Below are positions 50,596-59,005 of a DNA stretch of 64,000 bases, piece after piece. Numbering within the stretch: the stretch's first letter is position 1; each line of letters opens with the position of its first letter. Below the pieces are notes generated by a model. It saw only the letters and a program-made list of their open reading frames with translations, was not told the DNA's origin and made no database searches. Origin of the DNA: an uncultured Pelagibacteraceae bacterium (GTDB lineage: Bacteria; Pseudomonadota; Alphaproteobacteria; Pelagibacterales; Pelagibacteraceae); assembly GCA_902631535.1 (NCBI GenBank), contig CACOYX010000003.1, positions 45,285 through 109,284 of the forward strand, read 5' to 3'. The position numbers were made by a program, and so were the translations under genes.

Positions 50596-51714
50596 TTAAA
50601 ACAAGCCTAAATCTTTGAGATCGTTAAATGTTGTGAAAAACATCAGAGAAAGCAACAAAAATAACCCGATTCGGAAAAAACCTTCCTGAGTTTTTTGAGT
50701 TAATGGGCGACCTAAAATCTTCTCAAAAGCGTAAAACATTAAATGTCCACCGTCTAACATTGGAATTGGGAGAAGATTTATAAACCCTAAACTTATAGAA
50801 ATATACGCCATAATACTGAGGAAAGCTACAATTCCAAACTTAGCAACCTGACCAGTGATTTTGGCAATTTTAATAGGACCTCCTAATTGAGAGGTATCTC
50901 CTGTCCCTTTAAACATAGAAATAATAAATTCCCATGAAGCCTCAATAACAAACCAAGTTTCTTTGACAGCATAATATAATGCTGTAGCGGGGCCTAGTCG
51001 TTGCCTATTTATTTCTTCATTCAAAGGTGCAACTTTAATTCCAATAATCTTCTTGTTAATTTGATTTCCTAATGAGTCTTTTCCTTCAATAAATTTAGGC
51101 TTTACTTGTAAAATAAATTCTTTGCCATTTCTTAAGATCTCTATGTTAATAGTCTCTGAGGATGAAGCGTTTATAAAAGTTGAAACCTCCATAATACTTT
51201 TTACTTCTCTATTGTTAATTGATTGTATTACATCACCAGATTTAATTCCTGCAATATAAGCTGGACTTTCTGGCTGAACCTCTTTGATTTGGGCGGGAGT
51301 AAAATCTTTACCCGCAAACATATAAATAAAAGCAAAAATTACTATAGCTAATAAAAAGTTTGCAAATGGTCCTGCAGCAACTATTAAAGATCTTTGATAA
51401 AGAGGTTTAACTACAAAAAGTTTTTCTCTATCTTCCTTGCTATACTCTTTTAAAAGCTCTTCTTGTTCTGCTTGGCTAAAAACGTTTCTATCGCCAAAAA
51501 ATTTAACATATCCACCTAAAGGTATTGCACAAAATTTCCATCTGGTACCTGATTTATCATTAAAACCAAATATTTCTTTACCAAAACCAATAGAAAAATC
51601 GGTAACACCAACTCCATATTTTTTTGCAAAATAATAATGTCCATATTCATGTATAAAAACTACTATGGTTAATAAAATTATAAATGGAATTATAAAAGAT
51701 GTTAAAATTTCCAC
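50596..51714 (-). CDS. rseP: Site-2 metalloprotease RseP
   Basis: A 372-residue intramembrane zinc protease. It has HEYGH (22-26) in the first helix, a single central PDZ domain (PAYIAGIKSGDVIQSINN near 149-166), and the third zinc ligand in PIPMLDGGH near residue 318. It cleaves membrane-bound anti-sigma factors and signal-peptide remnants. The C-terminal ends with a hydrophobic helix. Its start overlaps the LysR stop by 13 bases, unlike the usual dxr-rseP-bamA order, which suggests local rearrangement. Confidence 0.93.
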   Translation of the reverse strand: MEILTSFIIPFIILLTIVVFIHEYGHYYFAKKYGVGVTDFSIGFGKEIFGFNDKSGTRWKFCAIPLGGYVKFFGDRNVFSQAEQEELLKEYSKEDREKLFVVKPLYQRSLIVAAGPFANFLLAIVIFAFIYMFAGKDFTPAQIKEVQPESPAYIAGIKSGDVIQSINNREVKSIMEVSTFINASSSETINIEILRNGKEFILQVKPKFIEGKDSLGNQINKKIIGIKVAPLNEEINRQRLGPATALYYAVKETWFVIEASWEFIISMFKGTGDTSQLGGPIKIAKITGQVAKFGIVAFLSIMAYISISLGFINLLPIPMLDGGHLMFYAFEKILGRPLTQKTQEGFFRIGLFLLLSLMFFTTFNDLKDLGLF

Positions 51715-52592
51715 TCGTTTACCTTTGTAAATATAAAGTTTCTAAAAGCCATCAATCTTGCATTATTTTTTAAAGATGCGGGATAGACAAAATGAGTTTC
51801 TGTAGGTTTACCTGTTTCCTCTGGTAAAACCTTAGTAATATTATTTACATTATGAGCAATATAATCTGGTAAAGCAGCTAAACCCACACCACTTTGTACT
51901 GCTAGTAATAGTCCATAAACACTGTTTACTTTCATAATTGATTTTCTTTTTTGTCCATCTTTAACACCATGTTTTAAAACCCAGTCTGGATTATAAACTG
52001 GAGATGGTGCTCCTTTTCCATAAGTGATGAATTTATGTTTATCTAAATCTTTTAAATTTTTTGGATAACCGTTTTTTTGTAAATAATCATTAGATCCATA
52101 AATATGGTAATTAAAATCTACAAATTTTTTTTGAATCAAATTTAATTGTTTGGGTCTTCTCATTCTTATTGCGACGTCTGCCTCTCTTGTACTTAAATCA
52201 AGTTCTCTATCATCAAATATTAATTCGATTTCGATGTCTGGATGTAAATCCATAAACTCTTTTATTCTAGGTGTAAGCCACGTAGTTCCAAAACTAACAA
52301 CTGTTGTAACTGTTAGTTTTCCATTCAGTTTATCTTTATGTCCACTAAGATTAGTTTCAACATCTTTTAATTTTGAAATGATCTCATGTGCTGACTTATA
52401 TAGATACTCACCATTTTCAGTCAAAACTAAACCTCTCGCATGTCTTTCAAAAAGTTGAACTTTTAAATCGCCTTCTAATGCTTGAATTTGGCGGCTTATA
52501 GCTGATTGGCTTAGGTTTAATATTGTGGAGGCTTTGGTAAAACTAGACGCTTCTGCAACAGTATGAAAAATTTTTAATTTATCCCAATCCAT
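51702..52592 (-). CDS. LysR-family transcriptional regulator
   Basis: A 296-residue regulator with an N-terminal winged helix (FHTVAEASSFTKASTILNLSQSAISRQIQALE between residues 9 and 40, shown as SQSAISRQIQALE) and a periplasmic-binding-like effector domain ending LMAFRNFIFTKV. It would activate or repress neighbouring genes in response to a small ligand. It lies between rseP and acuI on the same strand with a 19-base gap to acuI, so it may respond to acrylate or DMSP intermediates. It is the only classical regulator in the window. Confidence 0.9.
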   Translation of the reverse strand: MDWDKLKIFHTVAEASSFTKASTILNLSQSAISRQIQALEGDLKVQLFERHARGLVLTENGEYLYKSAHEIISKLKDVETNLSGHKDKLNGKLTVTTVVSFGTTWLTPRIKEFMDLHPDIEIELIFDDRELDLSTREADVAIRMRRPKQLNLIQKKFVDFNYHIYGSNDYLQKNGYPKNLKDLDKHKFITYGKGAPSPVYNPDWVLKHGVKDGQKRKSIMKVNSVYGLLLAVQSGVGLAALPDYIAHNVNNITKVLPEETGKPTETHFVYPASLKNNARLMAFRNFIFTKVNEWKF

Positions 52593-52611
52593 AGATAAGA
52601 TTAATTATAAG

Positions 52612-53613
52612 TTATTTATTTGGATTTACTATAGCTCTTCCAAAAAACTCCCCTTTTAGAAGTTTAGGATAAGTTTCTAAAAGTTCAGTAAATGAAAGCT
52701 CTTTAGTGAAGGATTTAACTTTAGAAAAGTCTATTAACTTAGATACCTCACCCCAAACAAATTCTCTTCGTTTGATTGATGATCCTGACGAATCAATTCC
52801 CCAGAGTTTAACTCCTCTTATTATAAATGGCATAACGTTAGTATTAATTTTAATACCTCCAGCATTTCCACAAGCAGCAACTATTCCGCCAGGCTTTGTT
52901 TGAGCAAATATTTTTGTTAAAGCGGACCCTCCGACAGTATCTACTACTCCGTCCCAAACACCTTTTTCTAGTAGTTTGCTTTCTCCCTCGAATTCTTTTC
53001 TATCAATAATATTTTTTGCCCCTAAGTCTTTTAAGTAATCGTTCTTATCTTTTTTACCCGTTACCGCATGAACATCATATCCCATTTTAGATAAAATCAT
53101 TACAGCAATGCTTCCAACACCTCCTGTGGCACCAGTAACTAAAACATCTTTCACTTTTTCACCTAATAACAATTCCTCTTTTGCTTTAACAGCGAATGAA
53201 CAAAGTAAAGCAGTAAAACCAGCTGTGCCTAACATCATAGCTTTAAGTGTATCTAGTTCTTTTGGTATCTTGATTAAAAAATTTGAGTCAACTTTTGCGT
53301 ATTGCGAAAAACCACCAAAATATGCCTCGCCTACTCTAAATCCTGTAAGAATCACTTTATCATCTTTTGAAAATTTACTATCTTCACTCTCTACAACTGT
53401 TCCTGAAAAATCTATTCCTGGAACAAATGGAAATTTTCTTACGATCTTTCCCCCGTCATTTAAAATAAGAGCGTCTTTATAGTTTAAGCTTGAATAATCA
53501 ACCTTAACCAGTACATTTCCATCTTTTAATTGGTTTTTATCTATTTCTTTAATCTCTCTAGAAAATTTTTCGTTTTGATTATCGATTACTACAGCTTTGA
53601 ATTTATCAGCCAT
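52612..53613 (-). CDS. acuI: Acrylyl-CoA reductase AcuI/YhdH-type
   Basis: A 333-residue zinc-less MDR of the YhdH/AcuI group. YSSLNYKDALIL (45-56) is the family signature, with RKFPFVPGIDFSGTV next, and the NADPH loop VTGATGGVGSIAV (about 159-171). AcuI reduces acryloyl-CoA to propionyl-CoA and protects DMSP users from acrylate toxicity. Its ATG abuts the folE stop, so it is in an operon with folE. DMSP lyase is not visible in the window. Confidence 0.87.
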   Translation of the reverse strand: MADKFKAVVIDNQNEKFSREIKEIDKNQLKDGNVLVKVDYSSLNYKDALILNDGGKIVRKFPFVPGIDFSGTVVESEDSKFSKDDKVILTGFRVGEAYFGGFSQYAKVDSNFLIKIPKELDTLKAMMLGTAGFTALLCSFAVKAKEELLLGEKVKDVLVTGATGGVGSIAVMILSKMGYDVHAVTGKKDKNDYLKDLGAKNIIDRKEFEGESKLLEKGVWDGVVDTVGGSALTKIFAQTKPGGIVAACGNAGGIKINTNVMPFIIRGVKLWGIDSSGSSIKRREFVWGEVSKLIDFSKVKSFTKELSFTELLETYPKLLKGEFFGRAIVNPNK

Positions 53614-54222
53614 CTATTTTCCAATATATTTTAGGTATCTATTTTGAATACTTAAATCTTCTTTGAAAGAACCTAAAAAATAATTTGTAACAGTTGTTGC
53701 TTTTTCTTTTTTAATTCCACGCATGGTCATGCATTGATGAGCGGCATCAATTGTAACTGCTACCCCTTTTGCATCTAAAGCGCTCATAAGTGTCTTTGCT
53801 ATTTGCATAGTTAATCTCTCTTGTGTTTGCAGTCTTTTAGAAAAAATTTCAACTGTCCTAGCTAATTTACTTAACCCAACGACCTTTTTATTAGGGATGT
53901 AGGATACATGTGCAACGCCTATTATTGGAGCCATGTGATGTTCACAATGACTTTCAAGAGTTATATTTTTTTCAATTACCATGTCATCGTAACCTTCGAC
54001 GTCACCAAAAGTCTTTGATAAATCTTCATCTGCATTTTGATGATAGCCTTTGAAATACTCTTTAAATGCTTTAACAACTCTTTTAGGAGTTTCTATTAAA
54101 CCTTCTCTACTGGGGTCTTCACCAATCCAAGTTAATAACTTTTTTATTGCTTCTTCAGCCTCTTTATCACTAACTTGAGGTTTATTTGAGCTAACTTTAT
54201 TTATGTCTTTGACTAATTTCAT
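53614..54222 (-). CDS. folE: GTP cyclohydrolase I
   Basis: A 202-residue type I enzyme with all hallmarks: CEHHMAPIIG (about 92-101) with zinc ligands, LQTQERLTMQIA near 133-144, and CMTMRGIKK near 164-172. It converts GTP to 7,8-dihydroneopterin triphosphate, first step to tetrahydrofolate. It is co-transcribed with acuI and divergent from hisI. Folate is relevant to the dimethylglycine-dehydrogenase-type enzyme and to the PABA question raised by the CADD-like gene. Confidence 0.95.
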   Translation of the reverse strand: MKLVKDINKVSSNKPQVSDKEAEEAIKKLLTWIGEDPSREGLIETPKRVVKAFKEYFKGYHQNADEDLSKTFGDVEGYDDMVIEKNITLESHCEHHMAPIIGVAHVSYIPNKKVVGLSKLARTVEIFSKRLQTQERLTMQIAKTLMSALDAKGVAVTIDAAHQCMTMRGIKKEKATTVTNYFLGSFKEDLSIQNRYLKYIGK

Positions 54223-54296
54223 TTTAAGATGTTTTTATAGGACATAGTTAATTATTGCAAATTGCTATTTTGTCTTTTTTTCACTATTTTAATGAC

Positions 54297-54764
54297 ATGT
54301 TTAAAAAAAGAGAAAGTGTATTCGAAGTTGAGGAGGGAAAATTTTTTTCTCCTAAATTTGATGAGAATGGTCTAATTCCTGTGACTACCACAGATAGTAG
54401 TTCTGGAGAACTGTTAATGCATGGTTTCATGAATGAAGAAGCATTAAAAAAAACAATAGAAACTAAAGAAGCTCATTATTGGAGTAGATCGAAAAAAGCT
54501 TTATGGCACAAAGGTAAAACAAGTGGATTTATTCAGAAAGTAATCGATTTAAGAATTGATGATGATCAGGATGCTTTATGGATGTCCGTTGATATAGGAG
54601 CTGGCTCGAGTTGCCATGTTGGATATAAGTCTTGTTTTTATCGATCAATATCTTTAGGGCCAATTAAAAATACTAAAGAAATTAAGCTAGATTTTAAGGA
54701 AGAGAAAAAAAAATTTGATCCTGAGAAAGTTTATAAAGGTCAGCCTAATCCTACAAAATTATAA
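54297..54764 (+). CDS. hisI: Phosphoribosyl-AMP cyclohydrolase
   Basis: A 155-residue HisI. Visible are LLMHGFMNEEAL (39-50), YWSRSKKALWHKG (63-75), the magnesium site DDDQDALWM, and zinc cysteines in SSCHVGYKSCFY (about 118-129). It opens the adenine ring in the third step of histidine synthesis. The frame is open from 54255, but MFKKRESVF at 54297 is the sensible start. It has a C-terminal Lys-rich tail. It is not beside other his genes; a hisN-type gene is at 62 kb. Confidence 0.93.
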   Translation: MFKKRESVFEVEEGKFFSPKFDENGLIPVTTTDSSSGELLMHGFMNEEALKKTIETKEAHYWSRSKKALWHKGKTSGFIQKVIDLRIDDDQDALWMSVDIGAGSSCHVGYKSCFYRSISLGPIKNTKEIKLDFKEEKKKFDPEKVYKGQPNPTKL

Positions 54765-54766
54765 GT

Positions 54767-55375
54767 ATGAGATTATTAAGTCCTTTTGGTCCTAAAATTG
54801 CAAGTCTTAAATTATCAAAAAATTCAATAAGAAAAATAAATATTGAAGTTGATAAGATTATATCTAAAAAAAGCTTATTAAAAAAATTAGATTATTCAAA
54901 TAAACTAGTAGGGCAAGTTAAACAGGAATTTCAACTACCGAGAAGCTTTATTAAAAAAAACCTTCAAAAAACTTTGTATAAAGTAGTTAAAGATTATATT
55001 TTTAGAAGTATAGGAAAAGAAATTTCAAAAGTTAAGATTAAAAATTTTTGGGTGGTTCGTCAATTTAATGATGAATATAATCCAATTCATTTTCATGATG
55101 GTCATATCTCTGGAGTAGGTTACTTAATGATACCTAAATTTATTTCAAAAAATAAAAAAAATACTAGAACTGATGGCTCAATAGACTTTATTAATGGGAG
55201 CAAAATGCTCTTGAGTGAAAGTATTTTCAATCATCAACCAAAAGTTGGTGATATGATATTATTTCCTCACTACTTAATGCATACTGCTTATCCTTTTAAA
55301 ACTAAAGGTGAAAGAAGATCTTTTTCTTTTAATTTAGAAATTGACAAAAAAGTTGCAAATGTATTTAGCAAATGA
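54767..55375 (+). CDS. Putative 2OG-Fe(II) oxygenase family protein
   Basis: A 202-residue protein like the PF13759 oxygenases common in marine genomes and phages. The metal region reads NPIHFHDGHISGVGYLMIPK (H108, H110, D111, H113) and the distal part LFPHYLMHTAYPF with H172, then R183/R184 for 2-oxoglutarate. An N-terminal 80-residue helical region precedes the barrel. It may hydroxylate a peptide or small molecule. It starts 2 bases after hisI and overlaps DUF2237 by 4 bases. Confidence 0.72.
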   Translation: MRLLSPFGPKIASLKLSKNSIRKINIEVDKIISKKSLLKKLDYSNKLVGQVKQEFQLPRSFIKKNLQKTLYKVVKDYIFRSIGKEISKVKIKNFWVVRQFNDEYNPIHFHDGHISGVGYLMIPKFISKNKKNTRTDGSIDFINGSKMLLSESIFNHQPKVGDMILFPHYLMHTAYPFKTKGERRSFSFNLEIDKKVANVFSK

Positions 55376-55749
55376 GTGAAAAAATTCAAAAAAATGTTTT
55401 TGGTGAACCTCTTGAGCCTTGTTCAAAAGACCCTTTGACTGGTTGGTTTAGAGATGGTTGTTGTAATACAGATAAAAATGATCGTGGAATACACACAGTT
55501 TGTGCAAAAGTAACGGATGAGTTTTTACAATGGTCTAAAAAAGTTGGTAATGATTTGATCACTCCCCATCCTGAATTTGGATTTCCTGGTTTAAAAGACG
55601 GAGATTCTTGGTGTGTATGCGCTACGTGGTATGCTAGAGCGGTCGAGGAAGGAACTGCCTGCCAAGTCTACTTAAAAAAAACTAATATTAAAACGTTAGA
55701 ACTTATTCCAATTGAAAAGTTAAAGAAATTTGCTTTAGACTTATCTTAA
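55372..55749 (+). CDS. DUF2237 family protein
   Basis: A 125-residue protein matching DUF2237: QKNVFGEPLEPCSKDPLTGWFRDGCC near the front (shown as EPCSKDPLTGWFRDGCC), VCAKVTDEFLQWSK, then GDSWCVCATWYARA with several conserved cysteines. Such proteins bind or sense a metal or thiol, function unknown. The ATGA overlap with the 2OG oxygenase indicates co-translation. Its stop shares the TTAA at 55746-55749 with the convergent TPR gene. Confidence 0.85.
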   Translation: MSEKIQKNVFGEPLEPCSKDPLTGWFRDGCCNTDKNDRGIHTVCAKVTDEFLQWSKKVGNDLITPHPEFGFPGLKDGDSWCVCATWYARAVEEGTACQVYLKKTNIKTLELIPIEKLKKFALDLS

Positions 55750-56231
55750 TAGATTTTTACGCCTTTATTCTTAATTATTAATTCGAGCTCGTTATACTCT
55801 TTACAATTACAATTTTTAAGAACTGCTAATCTTTCGTTTGCTTTTTCTATTTGATTTGTTTGGACGTAAAGCTCACCTAAATATTCATTGATTCCGTTAT
55901 GGTTTGGTTTTATTTTTAAACCTTCTAAATAAAATTTTTCAGCTTGTTCAAAATTTCCAACTTTTCTAGTTGTGTATCCCATGTAGTTTAAAATATCTGG
56001 ATTTTTTTTATCTGATTTATAAGCCTTTTCTAATTTAGAAAAAGCTTGTGCGTAGAGTTTTTTAGCTTTATCTAACTTTTCTTTTTTTTCAAGCTTGCCA
56101 GCTCTTTTTACTAATTTAACAGCATCATCATACAATGAGTCTTTTGAGGAATCGCTACTACTATCGCTGCCAGCAGCCATGAGGCTGGTGCTTAAAAGTA
56201 TTGAAAATAATAAAATTATAATTTTTTTCAT
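55746..56231 (-). CDS. Secreted TPR-repeat protein
   Basis: A 161-residue protein with a signal peptide (MKKIIILLFSILLSTSLMAAG), a serine/aspartate-rich linker, then about three TPR helix pairs (DILNYMGYTTRKVGNFEQAEKF, GINEYLGELYVQTNQIEKAN). It is presumably a periplasmic scaffold. The start at 56231 is preferred to one six codons upstream because the signal peptide begins there. Two cysteines near the C-terminus (CNC) are notable. Confidence 0.75.
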   Translation of the reverse strand: MKKIIILLFSILLSTSLMAAGSDSSSDSSKDSLYDDAVKLVKRAGKLEKKEKLDKAKKLYAQAFSKLEKAYKSDKKNPDILNYMGYTTRKVGNFEQAEKFYLEGLKIKPNHNGINEYLGELYVQTNQIEKANERLAVLKNCNCKEYNELELIIKNKGVKIY

Positions 56232-56263
56232 AAGTGTAGATTTAAGCATTTTTAGAATAATTG

Positions 56264-56974
56264 TTATGCGACAGATGATCTACCGCCATCTACACCAAAG
56301 ATTTGCCCTGTAATCCAAGAGCTTTCATCAGTCAGAAGAAACTTTGCCACAGACGCAGAGTCCTCACCTTCTCCTATTCTTTTTAATGGGTGCATTTTAG
56401 CAATACTTTCGGCCATCTTCTCATTTTTAAGTAAGAAATTTGATATTTTTGAATTAGTCAAACTTGGTGCAATACAATTTACTCTAATATTTGGAGCATA
56501 TTCAGCAGCAAGAGCTAAAGTTAAACCTTCAACCGCTCCTTTCGCTGATGAAACTATAGCATGGTTTGGAAAACCTTGTTGTACAGCTACTGTTGAGAAT
56601 AAAACAATCGACCCTTTGCTTGCTTTTAAATTATCAGCTAAAGATTTTATAATTTCTGTTGCAGAAACTAAATTTAAATTAAATGATTGCATAAAATCAC
56701 TTTTCTTTGTTAGCTTCAATGGTTTAAGATCTATAGATCCAACACAATAAGCTAAGCCGTTCACCTGCTCATCTTTAAGATCATTAATTATTTTTTCAGA
56801 GAAATTTTCTTCTAAAACATCACACGTTGTAAACGTAGAATTAAGTTCGTTTGCTAACTCCGATAAACTAGATTCATCTCTCCCTACCAAATGAACTTGT
56901 TCCCCTGACTCTACAAGTTTTTTTGCAAGCGATGATCCTATTGATCCAGTTGCACCTAATATTACTTTTTTCAT
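56264..56974 (-). CDS. SDR-family oxidoreductase
   Basis: A 236-residue short-chain dehydrogenase with ILGATGSIGSSLA (5-17) as the nucleotide loop and the acceptor region IVLFSTVAVQQGFPNHAIVSSAKGAVEG. The catalytic Tyr is not in its usual spot: the x-x-x-K lysine follows HAIVSSAK, with Val/Ile where Tyr is expected. The start is the ATG at 56972-56974; an upstream GTG is less likely. It may act as an atypical SDR or structural protein. Divergent from the photolyase-related gene. Confidence 0.75.
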   Translation of the reverse strand: MKKVILGATGSIGSSLAKKLVESGEQVHLVGRDESSLSELANELNSTFTTCDVLEENFSEKIINDLKDEQVNGLAYCVGSIDLKPLKLTKKSDFMQSFNLNLVSATEIIKSLADNLKASKGSIVLFSTVAVQQGFPNHAIVSSAKGAVEGLTLALAAEYAPNIRVNCIAPSLTNSKISNFLLKNEKMAESIAKMHPLKRIGEGEDSASVAKFLLTDESSWITGQIFGVDGGRSSVA

Positions 56975-57058
56975 AATTAAAAATAGCACTATTAACCATG
57001 AATTAAATGCAAATAATGACGCGTGTAATAACTTAATAAAAGGTGTAATTTACTATAT

Positions 57059-58540
57059 ATGAAGCTTTTTTTATTACTTGGAAATCAATTATTTTCACCG
57101 AAATACTTAAATGATTTTAAAGATCACACTTTTTTCATGGCTGAGGATTATGGCTTGTGTACTTTTGAGAAGCATCACAAACTAAAGATTTTATTATTTT
57201 TGTCGTCAATGAGATCTTTTAGAGATGAAATTAAATCTAAAAATTTTAATGTTATTTACAAAGACGTTAGTAAAGATTTTAAATTATCTTATGAAAAAAA
57301 ATTAGAAAAAATAATTAAAGAAAAAAAAATAAAAGAACTATCTTTTTTTGAAATTGAGGATAAATTTTTTGAAAAAAAAATAATTAATATCGCTAAAAAA
57401 AATTCACTCAAAATCAATCAAATTAAATCTCCAATGTTTTTAATAGATAGAGACGAATTTAAAAACTACCTCTCAAAGAATAAACGGCCTTTCATGGCAA
57501 ACTTTTATAAAATTGTAAGAACTAAAACAAATTTATTAATGAATAAAAATGGAACGCCTAAAGGAAACAAGTGGAGCTTTGATGAAGAAAATAGAAAAAA
57601 ACTTCCTAATACAATAAAAATTCCAGAAATATCTAAAGTGAAAGACACAAAAGATACTACTATTTTAAAAAAATTTATAAATTCTAACTTTAAAGATCAT
57701 CCGGGTAACACAGATAAATTTTGGTTTCCGACAACAAGAAAAGATGCAAATAAATGGTTAGATGAATTCTTGAAAGAGAGAATTAAACTTTTTGGGGATT
57801 ACGAGGATGCTGTTACCGATAAATCAAATACTGTTTTTCATAGCGCTTTAAGTCCACTTATAAATTTAGGTTTAATTACGCCTGAGGAAATTATTATTAA
57901 ATTAAAAAAAGTTGAAAACAAAGTACCTATGAATTCTTTAGAGGGTTACGTAAGACAAATTATTGGTTGGAGAGAGTTTATGAGAGGGATTTATCAAAAT
58001 TATGATCAAAGATTAGAAAAAACAAATTTTTTTAATCATAATCGAAAGATGAAAAAATCTTGGTATGAAGGTACCACAGGTTTAGATCCTCTTGATCATG
58101 CAATCAATAATGCTAAAGATTATGGATGGTCTCATCACATCGAAAGATTAATGATTTTAGCTAATATCATGAACCTTTGTGAAATAAATCCAAAACAAGT
58201 TTATAAATGGTTTATGGAAATGTTTGTAGACTCGTCAGACTGGGTGATGGCTCCAAACGTTTACGGAATGGGTTTATTTAGTGATGGTGGAATATTTGCA
58301 ACCAAGCCTTACATTTGTGGCTCTAGTTATTTTTTAAAGATGATGCATTTTAAAAAAGGTCCATGGTGTGATGTTATGGATGGGTTATATTGGAAATTTA
58401 TAGATGGTCATAAAAAGTTTTTCTTAAAAAATCCTCGTCTTGCAATGATGGTAAGAATTTCTGAGAAAATGAATAAAGAGAGAAAAATGAGAATTTTTAA
58501 AGCAGCAAATAATTTTATAAAAGAAAATACTAATGGTTAA
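57059..58540 (+). CDS. Cryptochrome/photolyase-related protein (FeS-BCP/PhrB type)
   Basis: A 493-residue protein of the deoxyribodipyrimidine photolyase-related family: N-terminal LLGNQLFSPKYL (6-17), central GYVRQIIGWREFMRGIY (296-312) and the FAD region DYGWSHHIERLMILANI (354-370), then MAPNVYGMGLFSDGG. PhrB proteins hold a [4Fe-4S] cluster through four cysteines. Here C374 and C437 may match two, but the usual CxxC is missing and its loop is shortened; C420 lies nearby. It probably repairs (6-4) photoproducts or senses light. Followed by the DCC and DUF2256 genes with overlaps. Confidence 0.85.
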   Translation: MKLFLLLGNQLFSPKYLNDFKDHTFFMAEDYGLCTFEKHHKLKILLFLSSMRSFRDEIKSKNFNVIYKDVSKDFKLSYEKKLEKIIKEKKIKELSFFEIEDKFFEKKIINIAKKNSLKINQIKSPMFLIDRDEFKNYLSKNKRPFMANFYKIVRTKTNLLMNKNGTPKGNKWSFDEENRKKLPNTIKIPEISKVKDTKDTTILKKFINSNFKDHPGNTDKFWFPTTRKDANKWLDEFLKERIKLFGDYEDAVTDKSNTVFHSALSPLINLGLITPEEIIIKLKKVENKVPMNSLEGYVRQIIGWREFMRGIYQNYDQRLEKTNFFNHNRKMKKSWYEGTTGLDPLDHAINNAKDYGWSHHIERLMILANIMNLCEINPKQVYKWFMEMFVDSSDWVMAPNVYGMGLFSDGGIFATKPYICGSSYFLKMMHFKKGPWCDVMDGLYWKFIDGHKKFFLKNPRLAMMVRISEKMNKERKMRIFKAANNFIKENTNG

Positions 58541-58892
58541 AGTCTTTTTTAATAATTCATGTAACATATGTAGAGCTGAAATTAATCATTACAAAAAACA
58601 TAGTGATGAAAATGTAGAATGGATAGATGTTAACAATAATGCAGAAGCTCAAAAAATTACTTCAAAATCATACAAAGAACTTTTAAGAAGAATGCATGTT
58701 ATACAAGATGGTAAGATAATTGATGGAGCCGAGTCTTTTTTAATAATTTGGAAGAATGTTCCTAAATATAATTTTTTGTATAAGATATTTAAAATTAAAC
58801 CTCTGTTTCTCATATTAAATATTTTCTATGAGATTGCAGCGTATTTCCTGTTTATAAAAAATAAACACCTTCTGAACGATGAAAAAAACTAA
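58533..58892 (+). CDS. DCC-family thiol-disulfide oxidoreductase-like protein (DUF393)
   Basis: A 119-residue protein with the thioredoxin-like DCC start VFFNNSCNICRAEINHYKK (4-22) containing C10xxC13, then WIDVNN, LRRMHVIQDGKIIDGAESF and a hydrophobic C-terminal helix. The DCC motif itself is varied (SCNIC). It overlaps the photolyase-related gene by 8 bases and DUF2256 by 14. DCC genes are commonly found with photolyases in marine bacteria; a redox partner role is possible. Confidence 0.82.
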   Translation: MVKVFFNNSCNICRAEINHYKKHSDENVEWIDVNNNAEAQKITSKSYKELLRRMHVIQDGKIIDGAESFLIIWKNVPKYNFLYKIFKIKPLFLILNIFYEIAAYFLFIKNKHLLNDEKN

Positions 58893-59004
58893 TTTGCCAA
58901 AAAAAACTTGTCCGGTTTGTAATAAACTTTTTTCTTGGAGAAAAAAATGGAGACTTAATTGGGATAAGGTAAAATACTGTTCAAAAAAGTGTTCTTCTAA
59001 ATAA
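58879..59004 (+). CDS. DUF2256 zinc-ribbon-like small protein
   Basis: A 41-residue protein with the DUF2256 pattern: two Cys pairs (C11-P-V-C14 and C34-S-K-K-C38) surrounding FSWRKKWRLNWDKVKY. It should bind one zinc ion. It overlaps the DCC gene by 14 bases and ends one base before the convergent photolyase. In many bacteria this family is encoded next to cryptochromes or photolyases, which fits both neighbours here. Confidence 0.85.
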   Translation: MKKTNLPKKTCPVCNKLFSWRKKWRLNWDKVKYCSKKCSSK

Positions 59005-59005
59005 A

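Noticed and set aside
53108..53482. A 124-codon frame opposite acuI
   Set aside because: It lies inside a complete AcuI coding region, lacks a start signal and has no domain signature.
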